A stretch of DNA of 64,000 nucleotides from CAXXOK01 sp035353615 (GTDB lineage: Bacteria > Bacillota > Clostridia > Christensenellales > Aristaeellaceae): positions 1 through 64,000 of the forward strand of contig DAOPZY010000002.1 of the NCBI GenBank assembly GCA_035353615.1. Direction: 5' to 3'. The stretch's first letter is position 1; each line of letters begins with the position of its first letter. The position numbers and the translations under genes were made by a program. The notes beneath the pieces were generated by a model that saw nothing but the letters and a program-made list of their open reading frames with translations, searched no databases and was not told the origin of the DNA. Shown here piece after piece: positions 1 to 6,995 of the stretch.

Positions 1-39
1 TTTTACGCCAGGGGGTTTTTCTGTCTGTCTGTTTATCCT

Positions 40-690
40 GGGGCAGTGCACGCCCCGACAAGGGCTTCGCCCTTGACCCGGTTTCGCTGCGGCGGGGGTA
101 GGGGGACGGTTTATTTTGTAAATCCACAATCTGCTGTTCCGCTCGCCTCATAGCCCTGCGGGCTGTTCGCTCGCTTGGGTATACTGACTGCGACGCAGGC
201 TTTGGGGTTCCGCCCCAAACCCCGGCAGGGGCCTCGCCCCTGCACCCTGACAAGGGCTGTCGCCCTTGACCCGGCTCCGCTGCGGCGGGGGTGGGGGGGA
301 CGGTTTATTTTGTAACGCCACAATCTGCTGTCCCGCTCGCCTCATAGCCCTGCGGGCTGTTCGCTCGCTTGGGTATACTGACTGCGACGCAGGCTTTGGG
401 GTTCCGCCCCAAACCCCGGCAGGGGCTTCGCCCCTGCACCCTGACAAGGGCTGACGTCCTTGACCCGGCTCCGCTGCGGCGGGGGTGGGGGGACGGTTTA
501 TTTTGTAACGCCACAATCTGCTGTCCCGCTCGCCTCATAGCCCTGCGGGCTGTTCGCTCGCTTGGGTTTGCTGGCTGCGGCGTCAGGCTTTGGGGTTCTG
601 CCCCAAACCCCGGCAGGGGCTTCGCCCCTGCACCCTGACAAGGGCTGTCGCCCTTGACCCTGCTCCGCTGCGGCGGGGGGAAAATTTACT
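40..690. repeat. Triple tandem array of ~193-bp hairpin-rich repeat (family A)
   Basis: Three consecutive near-identical units begin at about 122, 316 and 509 (period 193-194 bp), preceded by a partial unit from about 56. Each unit carries the block CGCTCGCCTCATAGCCC, a short AGCCC/GGGCT hairpin, then GGGG..CCCC, AGGGGC/GCCCCT and AAGGGC/GCCCTT hairpins and ends in CGCTGCGGCGGGGG. Related copies lie at 2240, 15035, 41132 and 55180. The array ends about 25 bp beyond the azlD stop codon. The overlapping open frames inside it are a by-product of the repeats, not genes. Confidence 0.9.
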
Positions 691-702
691 AATCAATTCC
701 CC

Positions 703-1011
703 TTAAAATATAAACCCCGCAAGGTATGCCGCCGCACACGCAGAAAGCGCGACGGTTAACAGCCCTTTTTCCATAAAACCCAACAAAACCCCTATGGCAA
801 GGCCGCAAAGCGACGTCGCCATATTTCCCGTGGCCGAAAACACAGCCGGAAACGTCATCGCGCCCAGCACAGCATAGGGCACATAACGCAGAAAGGCTTG
901 CAGAAAGCGGCTTTGAATGCGGCGTCGAATCGCCGCCAACGGCAGCATCCGAATCAGGTAGGTAACCAACGCCATCGTTAAAAGATAGGGGAAAAATGCG
1001 GTGTTATTCAT
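703..1011 (-). CDS. azlD: AzlD-type branched-chain amino acid exporter small subunit
   Basis: A 102-residue, very hydrophobic protein with about four membrane segments and the AzlD-type pattern TYLIRMLPLA followed by RYVPYAVLGAMTFPAVF. AzlD proteins are about 100-110 residues and act with AzlC to export branched-chain amino acids or analogues. The start was placed at the ATG at 1011 because it overlaps the azlC stop in an ATGA junction, which indicates translational coupling; a longer in-frame extension upstream has no membrane-protein character. The stop is followed by repeat array A rather than by a standard terminator. Confidence 0.85.
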   Translation of the reverse strand: MNNTAFFPYLLTMALVTYLIRMLPLAAIRRRIQSRFLQAFLRYVPYAVLGAMTFPAVFSATGNMATSLCGLAIGVLLGFMEKGLLTVALSACAAAYLAGFIF

Positions 1012-1787
1012 AACCGCACCTCCCGGTTGATCCGGTCCTGCTCTGTTAACCCATCCCCATCGCAGGGCGTGGGCGCTTCTGTGGCGGCAGGCTCGGGAAA
1101 CAGCCACGCGCCCAGCGCGGAAGCCCCCACGGCGCACAGAATGATCCGAAACCCGCCTGTAAGCGGCTTACAAACCGGCAGATACGTAAACAGGCAACTC
1201 AATGCAACCGCTACCAGCACCACAAAACGGATTTCCCGGCAGTGGCGGAACGGTGGCAGCAAAATCGCCAAAAACATCCCGTAAATCGCAAGCCCAAGCG
1301 GGGCTGTGACCGAAACAGGCAGCAAATTGCCCGCAACCGCGCCCGCGAACGTTCCCAGTGCCCATCCAAGGTAGGGGCCGTTGGTCAGCCCATACAGATA
1401 CGCGCGGCCCACTTTGCCGGGCTGGGCCGCCGCGAGAATGAACACCTCATCGGTGTTGCAAAAGCTGATGGCCAGCCTGTGGGGCAGCGTCATGCTTCCG
1501 TCCAGCTTCTGGCTCAGGGCAAGGCTCATCAGCCCATACCGGAGGTTAATCGTCAGCTGGGTCAGCGCCATTTCCGGCAGACCCGCTCCGGCAACCATCA
1601 ATTGCAGCCCGGCCATTTGCCCGGCGCTGGTCACATTGAGCATGGAAATCAGCAACGCCTGCCAAGGGTACAGCCCAGCCGCGCTTGCCTGTATGCCAAA
1701 CGCGAACGATACGCTGATATACCCCAGCGCAATCGGCAAACCGTGTTTGAAACCCCTGCGGTAGTCCAAAACTCCGCACCCCCGCAT
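1008..1787 (-). CDS. azlC: AzlC family branched-chain amino acid permease
   Basis: About 259 residues with the AzlC signature FKHGLPIALGYISVSFAFG near the N-terminus and several hydrophobic helices. AzlC is the large subunit of the AzlCD exporter. The ATG at 1787 gives the usual family length, but no good Shine-Dalgarno precedes it, and the frame is open up to 1940, so the start is uncertain. Its promoter at 2059-2087 would leave a leader of about 265 nt. It overlaps azlD by 4 nt. Confidence 0.85.
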   Translation of the reverse strand: MRGCGVLDYRRGFKHGLPIALGYISVSFAFGIQASAAGLYPWQALLISMLNVTSAGQMAGLQLMVAGAGLPEMALTQLTINLRYGLMSLALSQKLDGSMTLPHRLAISFCNTDEVFILAAAQPGKVGRAYLYGLTNGPYLGWALGTFAGAVAGNLLPVSVTAPLGLAIYGMFLAILLPPFRHCREIRFVVLVAVALSCLFTYLPVCKPLTGGFRIILCAVGASALGAWLFPEPAATEAPTPCDGDGLTEQDRINREVRL

Positions 1788-2058
1788 AGAGCCAGCCCCG
1801 CGCGCATATGTGCGCGGAGCTTTCCCTGTATTGGCCGCGACGGTCGCGGCTTCTTTGGCCTTCCCTGCCCGTAAAATTTCCCGGAACCAGCGCGCCGCCC
1901 TTCCGTCGCGTGGGCTCCGCTTGGGGTGCCGATCCGCCAAAGCGGCTCCAACGTCCCCAGCGCGTCGCGTTTGCGCGAGCCGCGTTTTCCCGGCGCTTGG
2001 CCCCGTGGAGTTGGGCGCTTCGGTGAATATCGCGAATCCGCTTTACGCAAGCGTTCTT
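1788..2058 (-). other. Long azlC leader, no recognised gene
   Basis: About 265 nt lie between the predicted transcription start near 2052 and the chosen azlC start. The azlC frame is open through 1940. I looked for a T-box (an AGGGTGGNACCGCG-like block) and did not find one. A small GC hairpin sits near 1795-1815. A structured leader or a longer AzlC N-terminus are both possible. Confidence 0.35.
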
Positions 2059-2087
2059 ATTATACACACAATCCGCGTGTTCGTCAG
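2059..2087 (-). promoter_or_regulatory. Promoter of azlCD
   Basis: On the minus strand the -10 is TATAAT (2059-2064) and the -35 is CTGACG (2082-2087), separated by 17 bp. Confidence 0.6.
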
Positions 2088-2239
2088 TTGTTTGCGGAAA
2101 GTTTTTCACAAGCTTTGGGTTTAAGAAGGAGAATGCCTTTCTCCGAAAAAACGGTCGTTTGGAATGTCACAACCCTCTCTTGGCCAAGGATTGCGCAGGC
2201 TTTCGCGCACGCGCCATCCAGCCTGCCTGAAGCCCATAC

Positions 2240-2395
2240 CGCTGTAAGCGCCGCTCGCTTCTTAGCCCTGCGGGCTATTCGCTCGCTTATGTATGAAATG
2301 CGTTGTGAAACAAGGCTTGGGGTTCCACCTCAAACCCCGGCGGGTTACCCCCTTGGAACCTGACAAGAGTTATCATCGCTTGACACACTCTTTTT
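2240..2395. repeat. Decayed solo copy of repeat family A
   Basis: Contains CGCTCGCTTCTTAGCCCTGC, GGGCTATTCGCTCGCTT, GGGGTTCCACCTCAAACCCC and a degraded version of the terminal module. Same orientation as the array at 40-690. It lies beyond the 3' end of the minus-strand TPM gene. Confidence 0.7.
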
Positions 2396-2401
2396 TGACA
2401 A

Positions 2402-2436
2402 ACGGAATGGCGCAGGTTTTCGCGCCTGCGCCATCC
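2402..2436 (-). terminator. Probable terminator of the LemA-TPM unit
   Basis: Ten-base arms ATGGCGCAGG (2407-2416) and CCTGCGCCAT (2425-2434) form a hairpin about 60 nt past the TPM stop; the following tract on the minus strand is only moderately T-rich. Confidence 0.5.
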
Positions 2437-2493
2437 TTTATGCCCCTGTGTTAAACCTGTATTTCTGATACGGTGTGCAGGGCGCGGCCTGCG

Positions 2494-3399
2494 TTACCAC
2501 CGGCGCGGGCGGCCAAACCCGCCCGGTCCGCGGTGATAATCCTCCCCGCGCGAACGGTTCCACAGCGCGCCAAGCCCTAACCCGCCCAGAACCCAGCCAA
2601 TAGGGGAGCAACCGCAGCCGCTTCGGCGCGCGCGTCGGCCCGGCGCGCTTTGCCCAAAGATGATGAGCACGATCACCGCCAGCACAATCCACCCGCCGGG
2701 GGTGAGCCCGCTGCCGCTGTCATCGCGCTGTTGATGGTAATCCTGATAGTTTTGCACGCTGTTGCTGATGGAATCAATCGTGTTGGCCCATAGCTGGGAG
2801 GAGGTATCCACAACGGCGTTCAGCGTATTTTGCAATGTGTTCTGCCCGGACGCGCTCTGCGTGCCGGATTGGTAAGCCTGAAAAAGCTGATCCAGCGCGA
2901 TCGTTTTCCCGGTTTGCTTGGCGACCAGATCATTCAGCGCCACAAACAGCGAGCCAAACGCCTGATCGTACTGCTGCGTTTTGAACGCGTCCGAAAAGCC
3001 GCTGCCATACAGCAGGTTTTTCAGGCTGGCATCGCTCAGCTTGGCTTTTACGCCGGAGCCTGTCGCAACTGCGAACGTGTCCTCCGCGGCCGCGCCCAGC
3101 AACAGCAGATCGTTCTCGCCCAGCTCCCACCGGGTAAACAGCGTGTCCGCATAGGTTTGCGCGGCTTCCCCATCCAAAAACTGCACAATGGCCACATGCA
3201 GCTTGATATCCGCGCTGCTTTCCAGCTTTTCAGCATAGGCGGCGATATCGGCCGCGACGCTCTGGCTTAGCACGTTGGCGTCGTCGGTCACTGTGCCGCC
3301 AAGGGTCGGGTAACGCGCCTCGCCAAGGGCTGTGGCGGAAAACAGCAGCGCGAGCGCAAGCGCTACGGTGGCAATCGCTTTCCAAAAAGTGCTTTTCAT
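2494..3399 (-). CDS. TPM domain protein with signal peptide and C-terminal membrane anchor
   Basis: 301 residues. A signal peptide (FWKAIATVALALALLFSATA) is followed by a TPM/DUF477 domain (YPTLGGTVTDDANVLSQ..., residues about 29-160), a Gln/Ser-rich linker, a transmembrane helix (WIVLAVIVLIIFG) and an Arg/Gly-rich tail that resembles the YgcG group. TPM proteins are exported or anchored and often sit beside LemA genes; B. subtilis and plant members have been linked to membrane protein or photosystem quality control, but the role here is unknown. The start at 3399 has an AGGAG site 7 nt upstream, and the gene lies 61 bp behind lemA, probably cotranscribed. Confidence 0.85.
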   Translation of the reverse strand: MKSTFWKAIATVALALALLFSATALGEARYPTLGGTVTDDANVLSQSVAADIAAYAEKLESSADIKLHVAIVQFLDGEAAQTYADTLFTRWELGENDLLLLGAAAEDTFAVATGSGVKAKLSDASLKNLLYGSGFSDAFKTQQYDQAFGSLFVALNDLVAKQTGKTIALDQLFQAYQSGTQSASGQNTLQNTLNAVVDTSSQLWANTIDSISNSVQNYQDYHQQRDDSGSGLTPGGWIVLAVIVLIIFGQSAPGRRARRSGCGCSPIGWVLGGLGLGALWNRSRGEDYHRGPGGFGRPRRW

Positions 3400-3460
3400 A
3401 GTTCTCCTTATCAAACCGCAAAACGCGGCCAGCCGGTTTCAGAAAAGGCAACCGCTTGCG

Positions 3461-4003
3461 TCAGCGGAACAGTTCGCAGGGTTTAACCCCAAAGAAACGC
3501 GCCAAATCCCCCAGCACCGGCACGGTCAGCTTTTGGTTATAATCCGTCGCGGCTTTATTGTAGGTGGCGTAAATCGCGTTTTGGGCGTATTGGGCAAAAT
3601 CAGCCGAGAGCATTTCCAGGTATTGCCGATCCCGCGCGCTTTGCGCAAAGCTTTGCGAAGCTTGCAGTTTGGCCGCAACCGCCCCGAACGCGGAGGTCAA
3701 CGCATCGTCCTTGACTTTTTCGGCAGCCAGCGACGGCTCGGTTTCCCGAAGCGCCTTGGCGGCGGCGCGCAGGGATGCCACATCCGTGTCCCCGGCGATG
3801 TGCCTGTCCGCGACCACGCAAAGGTTGAGCGCATCGGACGCGCGGTAATTGATCACCGTCAGCAGTCCGCTTTCCCCCTCCAGCAGCGCATTCACATGCG
3901 CGCGCTCGTCCGCATAACCGCTCACGCTGCCATACACCAGCCCAAACGCTAAAAGCAGCAGGGAAATCAGGATGGATAACCCGATGGTCAGTTTGGGTTT
4001 CAT
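3461..4003 (-). CDS. LemA family protein
   Basis: 180 residues with an N-terminal membrane helix (LTIGLSILISLLLLAFGLVYG) and a helical body ending in the LemA pattern YNQKLTVPVLGDLARFFGVKPCELF, which matches the family's conserved YN...P...FgFkp..F ending. LemA proteins are single-pass membrane proteins with a four-helix external or cytoplasmic bundle and are commonly paired with TPM genes, as here. An AAAGG site precedes the ATG. A terminator for the upstream telA lies between the two genes, so expression may depend on readthrough. Confidence 0.8.
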   Translation of the reverse strand: MKPKLTIGLSILISLLLLAFGLVYGSVSGYADERAHVNALLEGESGLLTVINYRASDALNLCVVADRHIAGDTDVASLRAAAKALRETEPSLAAEKVKDDALTSAFGAVAAKLQASQSFAQSARDRQYLEMLSADFAQYAQNAIYATYNKAATDYNQKLTVPVLGDLARFFGVKPCELFR

Positions 4004-4032
4004 AGCGGTTCCTTTCTATCCGGCAGGGTAAG

Positions 4033-4064
4033 AAAAACATGCTCCCGCGCAGACGGGAGCATGC
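4033..4064 (-). terminator. Intrinsic terminator after telA
   Basis: On the minus strand CATGCTCCCG, a 6-nt loop and CGGGAGCATG are followed by TTTTTCTT. It separates telA from the lemA-TPM pair. Confidence 0.85.
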
Positions 4065-4084
4065 CAGTCTGTTGAGATTCGGTT

Positions 4085-5308
4085 TTAATGGCGCAGTTCC
4101 AGCAGCTTTTGCTTGAGCTGAGTTTCCATGACCACCAGTTGCTTTTCGGCTTCGACCCGCTTGGTGCGGCCATCGTCCTGAATCTTCATCACCTCGGTGA
4201 TGGTGTCGATCAGGCTCTGGTTGGTCTGCGTCAGGGTTTCGATGTCGATGATGCCGCGCTCGGCCTCGCGGGCAGTTTCGATGGTGCCCATCTTGAGCTT
4301 CTCAGCATTCTTCTTGAGCAACTCGTTGGTCATGTCGGTCACGGCGGTCTGTGCGCGCAGGGCGTCCTGGCTGCGCTGCATGCCAAGCGCGATCACGATC
4401 TGGCTCTTCCACAGCGGCAGGGTGTTGGAAAGCGTGCTCTGAATCCGCTCCACCAGCAGGCTGTCGTTGCTTTGCAGCAGCCGGATCTGCGGCGCCATTT
4501 GCAGCGCTACGGTGCGGGTCAGCTTTAAGTCGTACAGCTTTTTCTCAAACCGGTCGCAGGCGGCGGCCAAGTCGTTGGCGCGCTGGGCGTCCATCGCGTC
4601 GCCGCTTTGCTGCGCCTTGGTTTTCAGCTCCTGTAACGTGGTGGAGCGAACCTCATCCAGCTTCTTGCCGCCGGCGATAATGTACATCGTCAGTTCCTTG
4701 AAGTACTGGGTGTTCATATCGTACAGGTGGTTAAACATGCTCACGTCCTTGAGCAGCTGAACCTGATAGTTTTCAAGCGAGGTGGAGATGTTGTCCACGT
4801 TCACTTCAACCTTATCGTACTTGCTTTTCATTTCCTCAATCGCCTTTTGGGCGTTCCAGAAAATGCCTTTGATGCCGGAGGGTTTATCCGCTTCGGAACC
4901 AAACCCCTTGATTTCGCTGACCAGCTTGACCAGCATATTGCCCACTTCGCCGGTCTGATCGGTGCGCACGGTCGCCAGCGCGCTGTCGCTGAAATCCGCG
5001 ACTTTCTTTTGCGCGTCCGCGCCAAACAGCAGCACGTGATCCGGATTTTGAATGTCGATTTTGCCGACGAAGTCATCGATGCTCTTTTTTTCGGCATCGG
5101 AGAGCATGGAGGTGTCCATATCGGCCAGGGTCGCCTCTACGGCTTTGGCGGCGTCGCCCGCGTTGGGGTTGACGCCGGCTTTTTCAAGGGCGGCGACGGC
5201 TTCGTCCATATCCGCCTTATCCTTGGCCATGGAATCGGTATCAAGCGTCAGTACGGGCACGGCGGCGGTTGCCGTGGCGGTTTCGGGGGTTTGGTTCTGT
5301 TCGGTCAT
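4085..5308 (-). CDS. telA: TelA/YaaN family protein (toxic anion resistance family)
   Basis: 407 residues, almost entirely helical and without membrane segments. The central region (KIDIQNPDHVLLFGADAQ, then LYDMNTQYFKELTMYIIAG, then LPLWKSQIVIALGMQRSQ) matches the TelA family (PF05816). The family was named for tellurite resistance but is mainly a cell-envelope stress or antimicrobial tolerance protein in Firmicutes, often in an operon with XpaC. A GAGGAGGG site stands before the ATG. It follows xpaC after 92 nt and ends in a strong terminator. Confidence 0.9.
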   Translation of the reverse strand: MTEQNQTPETATATAAVPVLTLDTDSMAKDKADMDEAVAALEKAGVNPNAGDAAKAVEATLADMDTSMLSDAEKKSIDDFVGKIDIQNPDHVLLFGADAQKKVADFSDSALATVRTDQTGEVGNMLVKLVSEIKGFGSEADKPSGIKGIFWNAQKAIEEMKSKYDKVEVNVDNISTSLENYQVQLLKDVSMFNHLYDMNTQYFKELTMYIIAGGKKLDEVRSTTLQELKTKAQQSGDAMDAQRANDLAAACDRFEKKLYDLKLTRTVALQMAPQIRLLQSNDSLLVERIQSTLSNTLPLWKSQIVIALGMQRSQDALRAQTAVTDMTNELLKKNAEKLKMGTIETAREAERGIIDIETLTQTNQSLIDTITEVMKIQDDGRTKRVEAEKQLVVMETQLKQKLLELRH

Positions 5309-5400
5309 GGTGGTATGCCCTCCTCAATCCTCATTCATTTGCTGATCTATTGCGGTTAACCGTTGGAATCGGGCAGGTTTGCGCGACGGCCGCCCGGGGG

Positions 5401-6414
5401 CTACTGTTGCTGTTCGGGGGCTTGCGCCATGGCCTGCCCGCCCATGTGCAGCACAGGCGCCTGAGGCGCGTGAGCTTGCGCCTGTTCCAGTGCGCTTTTC
5501 ACCTGATCGGCCACGTCGGTCGTTTTGCCGGCGTGCCACTGGGAAGGATCGTACGGTTGCTGCACCGTTGCCTGCGGTTGCGGGGCTGTCTGTGCCGGCG
5601 CGGCTTGCGCTGCGGTTTGCGTTTGAGCTACGGTCTGCGCGGTCGTTTGCGGCTGGGCTGTGGCCTGCGCGGGTTGGCGTGCCACCTGCGCGTCCAGCGC
5701 CGCCGCCTGACGGGCCTGTTCTGCCGCGCGCTGAAGGTCGCTTTCGGTGAGACCATCCCGTTTCAGCATCTGCTCCAGCACATCGATATCGGTGGTGATG
5801 TCGAGCACATCGTCACGGTAAAGGTTATCCAGCAGCTTCTGGCAGCCCTTGAGCACAATGCCCATCGCGTCGTCGATACGCTTGCGCGCGTCGGCGGATT
5901 CCGTGCCGTTCAGGTTTCGCTCCCCAAGCGTGCGGTAGGCTTTGACCATTTTAAGCGTCGTGGGCAGGTAGTAATCCATAAACTTGCGGATTTGCGAGGC
6001 CTTGGCCGGTTTGTCGTACACGGTGCGGAAAATTTCGCCGCACTGGTTTTCCAGCTGCACAAGCTTATCCACAAGGCCCGCGTCCTTGATATTTTTCCGT
6101 TCCTCCCGGATTTGCGCGATCATTTCGCGGCCTTTTTGCAAAAGCGCGTCCACTTCCGGGTTGCCGGTATCCTGCGCCACCTTCTGCAGGCTTTCCGGTT
6201 CCGCGTCCTGCTTGTTATGGGTGGTCAAATCCAAGCCCGAGCCCATGATGCGGATGATCGTGCCCACCAGCCCGGCCAGAATCAGCCCCAGTAAAAGCCT
6301 GCCAAGGCTATACGGATGAAACAGCACAGAATATATCGCAAACATGACGCCAAAGGCGATGATTCCCGAACCCAGCCCCTTCGTTTTTTTGGGCTTATTG
6401 CTCTGTTTGCTCAT
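5401..6414 (-). CDS. xpaC: XpaC-like membrane protein
   Basis: 337 residues. Two adjacent membrane helices occupy residues about 13-57, followed by a helical cytoplasmic domain with YDKPAKASQIRKFMDYYLPT and LPTTLKMVKAYRTLGE, typical of the XpaC family (5-bromo-4-chloroindolyl phosphate hydrolysis protein, PF10112). From about residue 240 there is an Ala/Gln/Thr/Pro-rich tail of about 95 residues that the family core does not need. xpaC-telA pairs are common in Bacillota. First gene of the unit, with a promoter at 6479-6507 and an AGGGGGA ribosome site. Confidence 0.85.
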   Translation of the reverse strand: MSKQSNKPKKTKGLGSGIIAFGVMFAIYSVLFHPYSLGRLLLGLILAGLVGTIIRIMGSGLDLTTHNKQDAEPESLQKVAQDTGNPEVDALLQKGREMIAQIREERKNIKDAGLVDKLVQLENQCGEIFRTVYDKPAKASQIRKFMDYYLPTTLKMVKAYRTLGERNLNGTESADARKRIDDAMGIVLKGCQKLLDNLYRDDVLDITTDIDVLEQMLKRDGLTESDLQRAAEQARQAAALDAQVARQPAQATAQPQTTAQTVAQTQTAAQAAPAQTAPQPQATVQQPYDPSQWHAGKTTDVADQVKSALEQAQAHAPQAPVLHMGGQAMAQAPEQQQ

Positions 6415-6478
6415 GTGTCCCCCTCAATCCCTTCCATGTGGCGCGAGCGTATGTTTTCACAGGCTCACAACACTTGGT

Positions 6479-6507
6479 ATTATAGCATAATCTGGATTTA
6501 CTGAAAA
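6479..6507 (-). promoter_or_regulatory. Promoter of xpaC-telA
   Basis: Minus strand -10 TATAAT (6479-6484), 17-bp spacer, weak -35 TTTTCA (6502-6507). Confidence 0.6.
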
Positions 6508-6782
6508 GAATAAACCGCTTGAAAGCCGCTGAGGAGCGGCTGAAAGCAACATTAGAATCGGGTGAGAAAACCGGCCTCCGCGCTGGATTTTTACCGGCGA
6601 ATGCCTGCAAACCGTTGCTTAGAAAGTTCAAAAACGGATAATATGGCTTGTTTATCGTCCATATTGTGCATTCTTTGGATTATTTTCTCAGAATTGAACC
6701 CCTGAAAATGAGAAAATGCAAAGCCCCCCCACTGTATAGATGGCGGAGGGAGCCTTGTATGAAGTTTTACAATCCGCTTTTT
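6508..6782. other. AT-richer intergenic region without a recognised gene
   Basis: Between the xpaC promoter and repeat B lies a stretch of lower GC than its surroundings. Short open frames on the minus strand have no recognisable product or convincing start. Confidence 0.3.
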
Positions 6783-6976
6783 TACTCGCCTCATCGCCCT
6801 GCGGGTTCAGACCGTTGACCAAGCGAATTGAGTCCATAGCCGCACCGCATTCTGCCTTTGGCGCTCATGGCGCTTCTGTTGGATGTGTCGCGCCATAAGG
6901 CCTCCGGCGGGCAAGGGGAATCGCCCCTGCACCCCCAAGAGCTTTGCCCTTGGCCCGTTTTCGCTGTGGCGAGGGT
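6783..6976. repeat. Dispersed repeat, family B, copy 1
   Basis: About 190 bp. Shares with 26222-26400 (inverted) the blocks GAGTCCATA, GCCGCACC, ATAAGGCCTCCGGCGGGCAA and the terminal hairpin module. The terminal ~70 bp (CCCCTGCACCC ... CTTTGCCCTTGGCCC ... CGCTG) is shared with family A. It ends 20 bp from the stop codon of the gene at 6996. Confidence 0.8.
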
Positions 6977-6995
6977 TTATTCAGCAATTCTGCCG

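Noticed and set aside
111..638. Several open frames inside the left repeat array on both strands
   Set aside because: They repeat with the 193-bp unit, have no ribosome sites and are explained by the repeat itself.
40..690. Possible CRISPR array
   Set aside because: The period is ~193 bp with nearly identical whole units; there are no short repeats with unique spacers and no cas genes.
1788..2058. T-box leader upstream of azlC
   Set aside because: No T-box consensus block or terminator/antiterminator pair could be found.
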